A stretch of 64,000 bases of DNA from CAZJHD01 sp964545855 (GTDB lineage Bacteria > Planctomycetota > UBA1135 > JACQFD01), in contig CAZJHD010000002.1 in assembly GCA_964545855.1 (NCBI GenBank), positions 152,993 to 216,992 on the forward strand, in the 5' to 3' direction. Made by a program: the position numbers and the translations under genes. Position 1 is the stretch's first letter; each line of letters begins with the position of its first letter. The notes below the pieces were generated by a model. That model did no database searches, was not told the origin of the DNA, and saw only the letters and a list, made by a program, of their open reading frames with translations. Below are positions 8,571 through 18,524 of this stretch, one piece after another.

Positions 8571-8915
8571 CTGCTCCCGTCCGGTCGATCGGCTCCCCTC
8601 CGGACGAGCGACGCGGACGCTGCTGGTGAACGTCGGTCGGACATCCGGTCGTAGCACGGGTCGTGCTGTCGGAGATCCCTCGAAGCTCTCGCGGCACGTT
8701 GCATGCGAACCGCGCGCCGAAGTCGAGAGCCGCGACGCGAGCTTCTGCGACGAGAGGGTCCGCGACGAGAGGGTCTGCGGCGTGAGCGCGAGCGACCAGG
8801 CAGTGTGCGAGAGCGTGATGGAAGAGGGATCGGGACGCCGAGGCCACTTCCCCAGCCCACGATCCCGTGCGGCGATCCGTAGTCGACGCTCCCCCGCCGC
8901 CCTCCTGCCGATTCG
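8571..8915. other. Gap between tRNA-Val and the HtrA-like protease gene
   Basis: 345 bases with no credible gene. It contains a short tandem array at 8731-8775: two exact 14-base cores (GCGACGAGAGGGTC) with a period of 15, preceded by a weaker copy matching 12 of 15. No terminator or clear promoter was recognised. Confidence 0.4.
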
Positions 8916-10322
<1,407 letters not shown>

Positions 10323-10359
10323 GGCGCGCTCGCGGAGAGGACGCACGGCCAACCCGCGA

Positions 10360-10384
10360 TCTCCGGCCGACGGCTCTCCGGAGA
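10360..10384. terminator. Hairpin between convergent genes (possible bidirectional terminator)
   Basis: TCTCCGG (10360-10366) pairs perfectly with CCGGAGA (10378-10384) across an 11-base loop in the 65-base gap between the converging protease and unknown genes. No U-tract follows, so termination is inferred from position. Confidence 0.4.
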
Positions 10385-10387
10385 CCG

Positions 10388-12595
10388 TCACCGGACTCCC
10401 GGAAAGACGACCCCGCCCAGCGCCCGGAACGTGAGCGTCCACCATTGGGCGCGCTCCGGATCGAGATCGAAGCACCTCGCTTCGCGGGACCGGAGGAGCT
10501 CGCGCACCACGGCGGGGACGCGTGGGTCCGGTCGCACGCGGTGGGCGCGCAGCAACGTCGAGATCACGAGGGCGTTGCGCGCGCCCCGAAGGACTCCGTC
10601 GCTCCGAAGCACGAGCCCCTGCTCCTCCTCGCGACCGACGAGGCGCCGAGCGAAAGCCTTCCGGCGATCCACCCAGGCACGTTCGAGGAGGAGGTCGGCG
10701 ATCGCGAGGAGGGCGTCGCGGCTCGCGGCCGATCCGCGCACCCGGTGGTGCTCCGCGAGCGCCTCGCCGAGCAGCCCGCCTCCGAGCCAGGGGCTCCAGG
10801 TGATCTCGTCCGCCCCCGCGCCGCGGCGCGATCGAACGGCGACGAGACCCGGCACGTCCGACTCCGCCGCGAGGATTGCATGGCTGAATCGGTCCGCCGC
10901 GGCGCCGTAGCCGCGGCCGGGCACCGCCTCCTCGAGCGCGCAGAGGGAGATCAGCGGCCAGGCGAGCGTCCTCTCCAGAGTTCCATCGGGCGATCGGCTC
11001 CGACGCGCGAGCGCGTCCCCCGCGAGGAGCACGTCCCTCCGGAGCGCCACATCGTCCGTCAGGAAGGAGAGGTCGAGGAGTCCCTCCAGCCAGACGTGTC
11101 CGTCCTCGCGTCCCGTGGCGGCGTGGTCCCGCGCGTGCATCCAGGGAATCTCGCCGGAGCCGCGAGGAGCCCGGTCGGCGGCTCTCCAGTGGAGCGCCGC
11201 CGCGCGCGCCGCCTCGAGGCCCTCGTCGAATCGGTCGAGGGAGCCGCGCAGCGCCGCACGCACGGCTCCGTACTCCAGATTCGATGGCACGCCGCGAGAG
11301 AGCGGCGGGTCGCCGTCGTCTCGCCAACCCGTTCCGAAGTCTCCCCGCGACGCGTCACGCCAGCGCCGCCACGAGGACCGCAGCGACGCTTCCGAGATCG
11401 GAGCCTCGAGTCGTTCTTCGATCTCGAGGAGACCGAGCACCTCCGCTCGCCGATAGGTCCCGGGCTCGAGCCATCCGACCTTGGCGACGGCGAGGTCGCG
11501 CAGGGTCGGCGCCGCGGAGGACGGCACGGGACCCGGTGCATGCGCGAGGCGCAGCCGCGCCGCGAGCCGGTGCCCGGCGCCGACGACTCTCGGCACCGCG
11601 AGGATCGCCACGCCGACCCGCCCCCCTTCGTCCGCCGAGACCTCCATCGGCTCGCGCCTCTCGAAGCGCTCGACGTCGGCGCAGAGCCACCGCTCTCCGT
11701 CCCCGACGACGAATCCGCCGGGCCGCGCCGGGATCTCCTCGTAGCGGTCGCCTCCGGCGCGGCTCGTTCGGACGAGGAGCCGATCGCCGCCGCGAGACTC
11801 CAGGACCACGGGAGCGTCCCGGAGAGGCCGTGCGCGAAGGCTGTCGCCGCCGAAGGCGATCCAGCGCGTCGCGGGCTCGACCGTGAGGAGCAGCTCGGCG
11901 CGCTCCACTCTTCGCTCGCCGAGGGCGTCGGCGCCGGCCAAGACCTCCAGCTCGACGACGCCGTCACGAAAGGCGCACAGGCGCAACTCGACGCCCAGGC
12001 TGCTACGCACGTCGAGGGCGAGCGTCGCGCGGAAGGGGGACATCGACTCGATCGCCACTTCGCGCTCGGCCCGGGACAGGAGGAACTCCTCGTCCTCGAG
12101 GCGCACGAGGAGATCGATCCGCACCGCCATGCCTCTCGGCCAGACCACCTCGACGGGGCTCCCACTCCGTCGGACCTCGATCGAGACGGAAGCTCCGCGG
12201 GCCGACACCGAGCCCGCCGACGACTCGGTCCGGAGATCTCCGACGTCGCCCGCATCTCCAGACATCCGCCCTCGGACCGCGTCGTCGATCCGCAGCTCGA
12301 CGGCCCCGGCGGGCGCCTCTCCGTGAAGCGTCCACCAGAGCGGCGCCACGGACGGGAGGCCCTGCGCCGGAGCGAGCCAGCCTCGATGCGCGCGCGCCGA
12401 ACCGTCGTGCAGGACGACCGGCCTCGGCCCCAGGATCTCCGAGGGCTCGCTTCCGGGAGCACCCGGGACGAGCAGCCGACCGGGGATCCCCACGACGAAC
12501 GTTCCTCCGCGGGCGCGCTCGATCCGCAGCCCCCGCGGCTCCGTGCCGAGGGCAAGGGCCGAAGCGAGGGCGAGGATGGACCGAGCGAGCACCAC
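10388..12595 (-). CDS. Secreted protein of unknown function (about 735 residues)
   Basis: No family recognised with confidence. From the GTG at 12595 the protein starts with ARSILALASALALG, a plausible signal peptide, so an envelope or extracellular location is likely. Residues to about 390 look beta-rich (many alternating V/R/L segments, WTLHGEAPAGAVELRI). The C-terminal 350 residues look helical, with repeated Trp/Arg/Glu helices and WLEGLLDLSFLTDD, reminiscent of an alpha/alpha-barrel. A beta-domain plus helical-toroid layout occurs in polysaccharide lyases and glycoside hydrolases, so a carbohydrate-active enzyme is possible but unproven. The frame stays open to 13090, but that extra segment is basic, low-complexity and probably non-coding. 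Confidence 0.6.
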   Translation of the reverse strand: MVLARSILALASALALGTEPRGLRIERARGGTFVVGIPGRLLVPGAPGSEPSEILGPRPVVLHDGSARAHRGWLAPAQGLPSVAPLWWTLHGEAPAGAVELRIDDAVRGRMSGDAGDVGDLRTESSAGSVSARGASVSIEVRRSGSPVEVVWPRGMAVRIDLLVRLEDEEFLLSRAEREVAIESMSPFRATLALDVRSSLGVELRLCAFRDGVVELEVLAGADALGERRVERAELLLTVEPATRWIAFGGDSLRARPLRDAPVVLESRGGDRLLVRTSRAGGDRYEEIPARPGGFVVGDGERWLCADVERFERREPMEVSADEGGRVGVAILAVPRVVGAGHRLAARLRLAHAPGPVPSSAAPTLRDLAVAKVGWLEPGTYRRAEVLGLLEIEERLEAPISEASLRSSWRRWRDASRGDFGTGWRDDGDPPLSRGVPSNLEYGAVRAALRGSLDRFDEGLEAARAAALHWRAADRAPRGSGEIPWMHARDHAATGREDGHVWLEGLLDLSFLTDDVALRRDVLLAGDALARRSRSPDGTLERTLAWPLISLCALEEAVPGRGYGAAADRFSHAILAAESDVPGLVAVRSRRGAGADEITWSPWLGGGLLGEALAEHHRVRGSAASRDALLAIADLLLERAWVDRRKAFARRLVGREEEQGLVLRSDGVLRGARNALVISTLLRAHRVRPDPRVPAVVRELLRSREARCFDLDPERAQWWTLTFRALGGVVFPGVR

Positions 12596-13012
12596 CGCGG
12601 GGAAGCGTCGCCGCGCGGCGTTCGGGCACCCCGAATCCGGAGGGGCCCGACGTCCAGCATTGCGACCCGTGAGACGCCGGTGGCCGCGACGCCAGGGGCC
12701 CGGCCCCCGTCCGGCGGCTCGTCCCACCGGCCCCCGCCGCTGCGGTTGTCCCTCCGAGTTGGCCGAAGTAGCCTCTCCGGTTCGCCGCGTTCCCCCCGGC
12801 GCCCCATCGACCCCCCAAACCCTCGGACCGTCGGACGATGCGACCACCCATCCCCGTTGCACCGGGGAGCAGCGTCGCGACGCCTCGGCCATCGGGAGCA
12901 CCGTTCCTGCCTCGTCAGCCCGCAGCGCGCGCCGTCCGAGCTGCGCGCGAGGACTCTCGCGTCTCGCGCCCCTGAGCCCGCCCGGACGACCTCCGGACTT
13001 CGAAGCCCATCC
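12596..13012. other. Intergenic region ahead of the carbamoylation cassette
   Basis: 417 bases between divergent genes, with no credible small gene. It holds one promoter candidate pointing right (TTGTCC 12746-12751, 17-base spacer, TAGCCT 12769-12774), which would leave a leader of about 230 bases before the SxtJ-like gene. No riboswitch fold was recognised. Confidence 0.4.
12746..12774 (+). promoter_or_regulatory. Candidate sigma-70-type promoter for the SxtJ/carbamoyltransferase operon
   Basis: TTGTCC, 17-base spacer, TAGCCT. The same TAGnCT-type -10 recurs ahead of both DUF5989 micro-genes. Seen by eye only. Confidence 0.4.
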
Positions 13013-13261
13013 ATGCACGTCTCCGACCCGACTCCTCCGCCGACGACACTCTCTGGCCACGCCTCCCGCTTCCTGGAGCGCTTCGGCCACATGATGTCCC
13101 GGGTGATCCTCTCGGCGCTCTACTTCGTGCTCGTCGCCCCGCCGGGGATCGTCTACCGGCTCCTCTGCGACCCGCTCTTCGTGAAGCAGAAGCCCGCGTC
13201 GAACTGGATGCCCTGGAAGAGTTCGAACACGACGGTCGAGGCGGCCCGGAGGCAGGCATGA
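13013..13261 (+). CDS. Small SxtJ-like membrane protein
   Basis: 82 residues. The core FGHMMSRVILSALYFVLVAP, then PPGIVYRLLCDPLF and a C-terminal NWMPW, matches my recollection of SxtJ-type proteins: one hydrophobic helix, a proline-glycine turn, an arginine and a conserved DPL. In saxitoxin clusters SxtJ is encoded beside the O-carbamoyltransferase SxtI, and related small proteins accompany such enzymes elsewhere (family knowledge recalled, not searched). The stop codon overlaps the carbamoyltransferase start by ATGA, so the two are translationally coupled. The role is unknown; a membrane partner or scaffold for the carbamoyltransferase is inferred. No strong ribosome binding site was seen. 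Confidence 0.75.
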   Translation: MHVSDPTPPPTTLSGHASRFLERFGHMMSRVILSALYFVLVAPPGIVYRLLCDPLFVKQKPASNWMPWKSSNTTVEAARRQA

Positions 13262-15036
13262 CCAACATCCTCGGCCTCTCGTTCTTCTACCACGACTCGG
13301 CGGCCGCCCTGGTGCAGGACGGCGTCGTCGTCGCCGCGGGCGAGGAGGAGCGCTTCTCGCGCAAGAAGCACGACCACGGATTCCCGAGCCTCGCGATCGA
13401 CTTCTGCCTGAAGCGCGCCGGCATCGGGCCTCAGGACCTCGACTGGGTCGTCTTCTACGAGAAGCCCTTCGTCAAGTTCGAGCGCATCCTCGTGTCGTCG
13501 ATGGCGACCTTCCCGCGTTCGATGAAGGTCTTCCGCGAGTCGATGCTGACGTGGCTCACGGACAAGCTCTGGATCAAGTCGTTCATCAAGGAGAAGCTCG
13601 GCATCGACCCGAAGAAGATCCTCTTCGCCGATCACCACATGTCGCACGCGGCGGCGAGCTACCTCTGCTCGCCCTTCGAGGAGGCGGCGCTGCTCACGGT
13701 GGACGGCGCCGGCGAGTGGACGACGGCGACCCTCGGCGTCGGCCGGAAGAACAAGGTGCAGATCACCCACGAGATGCGGTTCCCGCACTCGATCGGGCTG
13801 CTGTACTCGGCCTTCACCGCCTTCTGCGGCTTCGAGGTGAACGAGGGCGAATACAAGCTGATGGGAATGGCGCCCTACGGGACGCCGAAGTACGTCGACA
13901 AGATCAAGCAGGTGATCCGCATCGGGGAGGACGGATCGCTCTGGCACGACATGTCGTACTTCGCCTACCACTGGTCGCCCGACTCGACGCTCGCGCGGCG
14001 CTTCGAGGACGTCTTCGGGAAGCCCCGGGACCCCGCCCGTGCCGACAAGCACATGGACGAGTACTACGCCGACGTGGCGGCGAGCATCCAGGTGGTGACG
14101 GAGGAGATCCTCATCACGATGGCGAAGCACCTGAAGAAGACCACGGGGATGCGCAACCTCTGCCTCTCCGGCGGCGTCGCGCTCAACTGCGTCGCCAACT
14201 GGAAGATCCTCCAGCAGGCCGGCTTCGACCGCATCTACGTGCAGCCCGCCGCCGGTGACGATGGCGCCGCCGTCGGCGCGGCCCTCTGGGCCTGGAACGA
14301 TCTCCTCGGCAACGAGAAGCGCTTCGTCATGGAGCACGCCTACTGGGGCTCCGAATACTCCGAGGACGAGATCAGCACGTTCCTGAAGGGCCTCGGACCC
14401 AACGCCGGCGTGAAGTTCGAGCAGATCTCCGACGACGAGAAGTGCCTCGACCGGGCCGTCGACTACCTCGCGAACGGGAGCGTCTGCGGCTGGTTCAGCG
14501 GGCGCTTCGAGTGGGGTCCGAGAGCCCTCGGAGCGCGTTCGATCATCGCGGACCCGACGCGCCAGGACATGAAGGACATCGTGAACGCGAAGATCAAGTT
14601 CCGCGAGGCGTTCCGGCCCTTCGCGCCCTCGGCGCTCATGGAGCGCGTCGGCGACTTCTTCGAGATGGAGGACGCGGCCGACCACTACCCCGCGCGCTTC
14701 ATGCTCTACGTCGTGCCCGTGAAGGGAGACAAGCTCCCGGCCATCAAGCACGTCGACGGCACGGGACGCGTGCAGGGCGTCATGAAGGAGCATTCGCCGC
14801 GCTATCACCGCCTCATCGAGAAGTTCGGCAAGGCGACGGGCGTGCCCGTGATCCTGAACACCTCCTACAACCTGAAGGGCGAGCCGATCGTCGAGACGCC
14901 GGCGAATGCGCTGAACACCTTCATGAAGTCCGGCATGGACGCGCTCGTCCTCGGCCAGCACATCGTCACGAAGACCGACACGAGCACCGTCGCGAAGTCC
15001 ACCAAGATCTCCATGGCGGGATCGCAGAGCCGATGA
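13258..15036 (+). CDS. O-carbamoyltransferase (NodU/CmcH/SxtI type)
   Basis: 592 residues, family-typical. It would transfer a carbamoyl group from carbamoyl phosphate, via carbamoyl-AMP, to a hydroxyl on a sugar or natural product in the cytoplasm. The N-terminus MTNILGLSFFYHDSAAALVQ and the cluster HHMSH at 126-130 mark the N-terminal Kae1-like domain. LTVDGAGEWTTATLG supplies the phosphate-binding segment. The C-terminal domain shows FEWGPRALGARSIIADPT and FREAFRPFAPS, which form the carbamoyl-adenylate site. It overlaps the genes on both sides by ATGA. The neighbourhood of glycan genes suggests carbamoylation of a surface polysaccharide rather than a toxin (inference). Confidence 0.93.
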   Translation: MTNILGLSFFYHDSAAALVQDGVVVAAGEEERFSRKKHDHGFPSLAIDFCLKRAGIGPQDLDWVVFYEKPFVKFERILVSSMATFPRSMKVFRESMLTWLTDKLWIKSFIKEKLGIDPKKILFADHHMSHAAASYLCSPFEEAALLTVDGAGEWTTATLGVGRKNKVQITHEMRFPHSIGLLYSAFTAFCGFEVNEGEYKLMGMAPYGTPKYVDKIKQVIRIGEDGSLWHDMSYFAYHWSPDSTLARRFEDVFGKPRDPARADKHMDEYYADVAASIQVVTEEILITMAKHLKKTTGMRNLCLSGGVALNCVANWKILQQAGFDRIYVQPAAGDDGAAVGAALWAWNDLLGNEKRFVMEHAYWGSEYSEDEISTFLKGLGPNAGVKFEQISDDEKCLDRAVDYLANGSVCGWFSGRFEWGPRALGARSIIADPTRQDMKDIVNAKIKFREAFRPFAPSALMERVGDFFEMEDAADHYPARFMLYVVPVKGDKLPAIKHVDGTGRVQGVMKEHSPRYHRLIEKFGKATGVPVILNTSYNLKGEPIVETPANALNTFMKSGMDALVLGQHIVTKTDTSTVAKSTKISMAGSQSR

Positions 15037-16589
15037 GCCGTTTCCTCGCCTGGATCACGTCGATCCTGCTCCTGTTCCTCGTCCTCGAGGGGATCACGCG
15101 GCTCGTCTCGGCGCCGAAGCACACGCAGCCGGACGCCGTGCTCGGCTGGACCTACCGCCCCGACTTCCACGTGAAGCGGACGACGGACGGGCAGCCTTGG
15201 GACTTCCGCACGAATGCGCGCGGCCTGCGCGCTCCGGCCGGGCTCGCCGAGGGCCCGAAGGTGCCCGGCGAGCAGCGCATCCTGCTGCTGGGAGACTCCT
15301 TCACGCTCGGCTGGGGCCTCGAGCTCGACGAGACGTTCGCCGCGAAGCTGGAGTCGGAGCTCGCCGCCCAGAAACGCCCGGCCACGATCGTTCCGGCCGG
15401 CACCGAGGGCTACGCCCTCGATCAGGAGTGCATCTGGCTCGAAGAGCGCGGTGCCGCCTACGCGCCCGACCTCGTGGTGGTGCTTCCCTACGCGAACGAC
15501 GTGCTGCTCTGCGCACAGCCGAAGTACCTCGCCTACGACAAGCCGATGTTCACGGTCGGCTCGGACGGCGTCGCCAGCCGTCCGAAGGAGCCCGTTCGCC
15601 AGTCGCTGCCGCTGCTCGTGCGGTGGTCGCGCCTCGCCTCGCAGGTGCACGGCATGGCCCTCGGCTTCTCGTCGGTCCTGTCGGTCCCCGAGGGCGCGGG
15701 CGGCGGACGCCTCCAGCTCGACGACTGGTCGTTCCTGAAGACGGAACCGGCCGAGGCGAAGGCCGGGTGGGCCGCCACGGAGGCCATCGCGCGACGCCTC
15801 GTCGGGAAGGCGACGGCGATGGGAGCCCGCGTCGCCGTCTGCCCGATCCCGAACCGCTTCGAGATCCAGCCCTCGGAGGGCGACGCCTTCGCCCAGCGCG
15901 CGCAGGTCGCGACGGGCGCGCTCGACTTCTCGAAGCCGACACGCCGATTCGGCGAGATCTTCGCGGCGGCGGGCGCGACGGTGATCGACGTGAAGCCGGC
16001 CCTCGCCACCCGTGCGAGCGTCGACCGCCTCTACTTCCCCCGCGACTGGCACTTCAACGCGACGGGCGCCGAGGCCTTCGGGCGCGAGCTCGCGCGCGGC
16101 CTCGATCAGTCGGGCCTCCTCGCGCCCGCCGGGAGCACCGTGGCGCCCGCGATCACCCTCGCGTCGGTCCACGTCGCCCACGGCGGCGGCGTCCCCACCT
16201 GGCTCCTCGTGGTGGCGGGGCTTTGGGTCGTCCTGAGCCTCGGCTTCAAGCTCTCCTACCCCGACGAGAATCCCCTGGCCGCCTTCGCGAAGGTGGGACT
16301 CCTCCTCACGAGCGTCGTCGGCGTCTTCGCGGGAATCGCGTGGCTGCTGGGCGTGATCCCTCCCCTCGCCAAGACCGCGTTCCTCCTGATGCTCGTGGTC
16401 TCGCTGGGGACCTACGCGATCTACAAGACGCGCCATCGCTTCGGCGCGATCCGCGAGCTGTTCGGCGCCCTCGTCGACCGCGGGCACTGGTACCTCGTGC
16501 CGATGCTCGTGGTGATGCTCACCATCAGCATCCTGCTCGTCGTCGCGCAGAACCCGATCGTCGCACCGTTCATCTACACGCTCTTCTGA
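15033..16589 (+). CDS. Membrane-anchored SGNH/GDSL hydrolase with C-terminal DUF5989 (SxtK-like) domain
   Basis: 518 residues. An N-terminal helix (WITSILLLFLVLEGITRLV) anchors an SGNH-fold domain with the GDSF motif at 87-90 (Ser89) and the catalytic DWH at Asp338-His340. Such domains remove or transfer O-acyl groups from polysaccharides. The last 130 residues hold three or four membrane helices and end in GHWYLVPMLVV and NPIVAPFIYTLF, the pattern of the small DUF5989 family. This looks like a fusion of a hydrolase with the SxtK-like partner of the carbamoyltransferase. Its start overlaps the upstream stop (ATGA). A periplasmic acyl-modifying role on the carbamoylated glycan is inferred. Confidence 0.82.
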   Translation: MSRFLAWITSILLLFLVLEGITRLVSAPKHTQPDAVLGWTYRPDFHVKRTTDGQPWDFRTNARGLRAPAGLAEGPKVPGEQRILLLGDSFTLGWGLELDETFAAKLESELAAQKRPATIVPAGTEGYALDQECIWLEERGAAYAPDLVVVLPYANDVLLCAQPKYLAYDKPMFTVGSDGVASRPKEPVRQSLPLLVRWSRLASQVHGMALGFSSVLSVPEGAGGGRLQLDDWSFLKTEPAEAKAGWAATEAIARRLVGKATAMGARVAVCPIPNRFEIQPSEGDAFAQRAQVATGALDFSKPTRRFGEIFAAAGATVIDVKPALATRASVDRLYFPRDWHFNATGAEAFGRELARGLDQSGLLAPAGSTVAPAITLASVHVAHGGGVPTWLLVVAGLWVVLSLGFKLSYPDENPLAAFAKVGLLLTSVVGVFAGIAWLLGVIPPLAKTAFLLMLVVSLGTYAIYKTRHRFGAIRELFGALVDRGHWYLVPMLVVMLTISILLVVAQNPIVAPFIYTLF

Positions 16590-16715
16590 GAGCGGACGCG
16601 GGCGCGCTCCGTCCAGCAGGATCTCCTCGACGAAGGGCCGACGCCGTTCGGGGGCAGGACCGGGTCCTCCTCGGCCGCGGTGCTCCGGTGCGGGACGGCC
16701 CTCCCCGCGGCCGGC

Positions 16716-16744
16716 TGGCCGCGAAGCGCCCGGCGTCGTAGGCT
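16716..16744 (+). promoter_or_regulatory. Candidate promoter of the first DUF5989 micro-gene
   Basis: TGGCCG, 17-base spacer, TAGGCT (16739-16744), giving a leader of about 36 bases. Closely similar in layout to the promoter candidate of the second micro-gene. Confidence 0.4.
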
Positions 16745-16786
16745 CGAAGCAAGGCGCCCGCACCGTCTCCGAACCCACGAACCCCG

Positions 16787-16915
16787 ATGCTCAAGCTCCT
16801 CCGCGAGAACCTCTGGTGGTGGCTCACGCCGATCCTCGCGATCGTCGTCCTCCTCGCCGCGCTGGTCCTCTTCAGCGGCGACGGCACGCGGATCCCCTTC
16901 ATCTACTCGTTCTGA
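16787..16915 (+). CDS. DUF5989 (SxtK-like) micro-protein, copy 1
   Basis: 42 residues. MLKLLRENLWWWLTPIL is followed by a single hydrophobic helix, then SGDG and the C-terminal IPFIYSF. The RENLWWWLTPI start and PFIY end are the two hallmarks of the small DUF5989 family, whose saxitoxin-cluster member is SxtK (recalled knowledge). It is nearly identical in plan to the protein encoded at 17054 and to the tail of the SGNH hydrolase. Two independent copies with preserved residues argue for a real gene despite its size. Its function is unknown; a membrane accessory to O-carbamoylation is the best guess. Confidence 0.85.
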   Translation: MLKLLRENLWWWLTPILAIVVLLAALVLFSGDGTRIPFIYSF

Positions 16916-16968
16916 GGACGCGCGAGCGGAGGGGAGCCGGAAATCCCTTCCCGCCGACGTCGCCGCGC

Positions 16969-16998
16969 TTGCCGAGTCGGCGAATCGTCTCCTAGCCT
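16969..16998 (+). promoter_or_regulatory. Candidate promoter of the second DUF5989 micro-gene
   Basis: TTGCCG (16969-16974), 18-base spacer, TAGCCT (16993-16998), about 55 bases ahead of the start codon. Confidence 0.45.
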
Positions 16999-17053
16999 CA
17001 TCGAGAATCCCGCACCGCCGATCGGTCGGACCTCCGGCCCCCTGCTCGACCCC

Positions 17054-17185
17054 ATGCTCCGATTCCTCCGCGAGAACCTCTGGTGGTGGCTCACGCCGAT
17101 CCTCCTGGTGGCCGTCCTCCTGATCGCGCTCGTCGCCTTCAGCGGCGACGGCCAGATCGTCCCCTTCATCTACTCGTTCTTCTGA
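17054..17185 (+). CDS. DUF5989 (SxtK-like) micro-protein, copy 2
   Basis: 43 residues. MLRFLRENLWWWLTPILLVA begins the protein, a single membrane helix continues and it ends SGDGQIVPFIYSFF. It shares about 31 of 42 positions with copy 1 at 16787, including the WWW, LTPI, SGDG and PFIYS blocks, while third codon positions differ, which indicates an old duplication under protein-level selection. It has its own promoter candidate. It is the last gene of the rightward cassette, and a hairpin follows before the converging selenoprotein gene. Confidence 0.85.
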   Translation: MLRFLRENLWWWLTPILLVAVLLIALVAFSGDGQIVPFIYSFF

Positions 17186-17206
17186 TCCGCGCCCGCGGAG
17201 CGGCCT

Positions 17207-17219
17207 CCCCGAGTCGGGG
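17207..17219. terminator. Short hairpin between convergent genes
   Basis: CCCCG and CGGGG pair across the 3-base loop AGT, in the 49-base gap between the second DUF5989 gene and the converging selenoprotein gene. No U-tract. Confidence 0.3.
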
Positions 17220-17234
17220 CCCGGCGCGCGCGCG

Positions 17235-18509
17235 CTACTTCCAGCCGTACTGGTAGATCCCCGCCGGCGCGACTCGATCCGCGGGGCCGTCGCCCGCGAG
17301 GGTGAAGGAGACTCCCATCGGCGCCGGACCGGGGTCCCGCGCGCGGTTGTTGAACTGCGTCGCTCCCGCGCGCATCGCCTTCGCGACGAGGACGAAGGAG
17401 ACGAAGCGTCCCGCCTTCCGATCGAAGGTCGCGCGGCCGATGAGATCCGCATCGCAGCGCAGCTCCTGCTCGGAGGGGCGCTCTCGGTCGCGGAACCCGG
17501 CGACGGCCCAAGTCCCCTTCTGGCGCACGCGGGCCGAGCCCTCGATCGCGAGCACGACGCGGTCGCCCGAGGCGGCCTCGACGCGCGAGATGATCTCGGC
17601 CTTCTCGACCGACTGCGGCCAGAACGCCGGCGACTGGCCTCGAACCACGTCCACCATGTGGAAGCGCACGAGCCGCGCCGCGAGCGCCTCGGGCCAGGCC
17701 TGGGACGCCCCCGGCTCGTCCTTCGCCGGCACCAGCACACGTGCTTCCGCCGGTCGCAGCCAGAGGAGGTCCTGGTTCCAGTAGCTCCGGCGGCGCGCGT
17801 CCTCGCCGTCCCCGCGGGGGAGGTCGCGCGTCGTGACGCGCAGCACGAGGCCGCCCTCGGGGTAGAGATCCTCCAGCCGGCGGACCTTCGGACGCTCCGG
17901 GTCCGGGGCGCCGAAGCGCTCCGCATCGTCGAGCGCTTCCCACGCCTCGAGGCCGCGCTCGAGCGTCCGCGCGACGGCCCGCGCGGAGAGCGTGTTGATC
18001 GACGCGAGGAACCTCCCGCTCGGCGCGAAGGCGTAGAGCCCCTGCCGCGTGTCGCTCGGCTCCGTGCGGCCCGCGTAGTGACCCTGCTCCGCGATCGCCT
18101 GGAAGAAGCGGCACTCGGGGTCGTCCCCCCGCTGGAGACGACCGACCTCGTCCGCCACCGGCAGGTAGCGCGCCATCAGATCCAGCACCCTCGCATCCGC
18201 CCAGACCGACCGTCGGGCGCCGACTCCGTTGTTTCAGGTACAGCCGAGGGGGTGACCGTTCATCGCCCAGAGGAAGACCGGCTTGCGCGCCGCGCGGGCC
18301 TCCTCGACGGCAGGCCAGAGCGCCGCGCGCCACGGGATGTCGCGGAACGCGAGCTCCTTCGCCGTCGGCAGGATCGCGTCGCGCCAACCCTCGATGGTCT
18401 CTAGAACGAACCGATCGGGAGGGGCCGGAGGGAGCGGCTCGTCGTCGAGTCCGAGTCCGACGGGAAGGACGAAGAGCGTCGAAAGAGCGAGCATCGAAGT
18501 CGAGAGCAT
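17235..18509 (-). CDS. Probable selenoprotein with thioredoxin-like N-terminal region (in-frame UGA, Sec92)
   Basis: 424 residues if UGA at 18236-18234 is read as selenocysteine. The N-terminus MLSTSMLALSTLFVLPVGLG is a signal peptide. Residues 76-95 read KPVFLWAMNGHPLGCT, then UGA, then NNG, a thioredoxin-like strand ending in a Cys-x-Sec redox pair (Cys90, Sec92). The same frame continues without further stops for 332 codons. Immediately after the UGA, a hairpin with loop GGUCG and a bulged U fits a bacterial SECIS. The C-terminal 330 residues are of unknown function; they include segments such as ASINTLSARAVARTL and end IYQYGW. Exported redox activity is inferred. An alternative is a gene broken by a nonsense mutation. 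Confidence 0.75.
18198..18219 (-). promoter_or_regulatory. SECIS-like hairpin just after the UGA
   Basis: On the mRNA strand CGCCCGAC pairs with GTC-(bulged U)-GGGCG around the loop GGUCG. The loop starts 22 bases after the UGA. Bacterial SECIS elements are known to have a G early in the apical loop at about 16-37 bases, and the E. coli fdhF element has GGUC in its loop and a bulged U. Confidence 0.65.
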
Positions 18510-18524
18510 CGGTGGCCGGTGCCG

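Noticed and set aside
13013..17185. Saxitoxin biosynthesis
   Set aside because: Only the carbamoylation-related trio is present; no polyketide synthase, amidinotransferase or other sxt core genes, and the neighbours are glycan genes.
17235..18188. A shorter independent gene starting at the ATG at 18188
   Set aside because: It would lack the signal peptide and the redox region; the preceding 107 codons are in the same frame and read as one domain interrupted only by the UGA.
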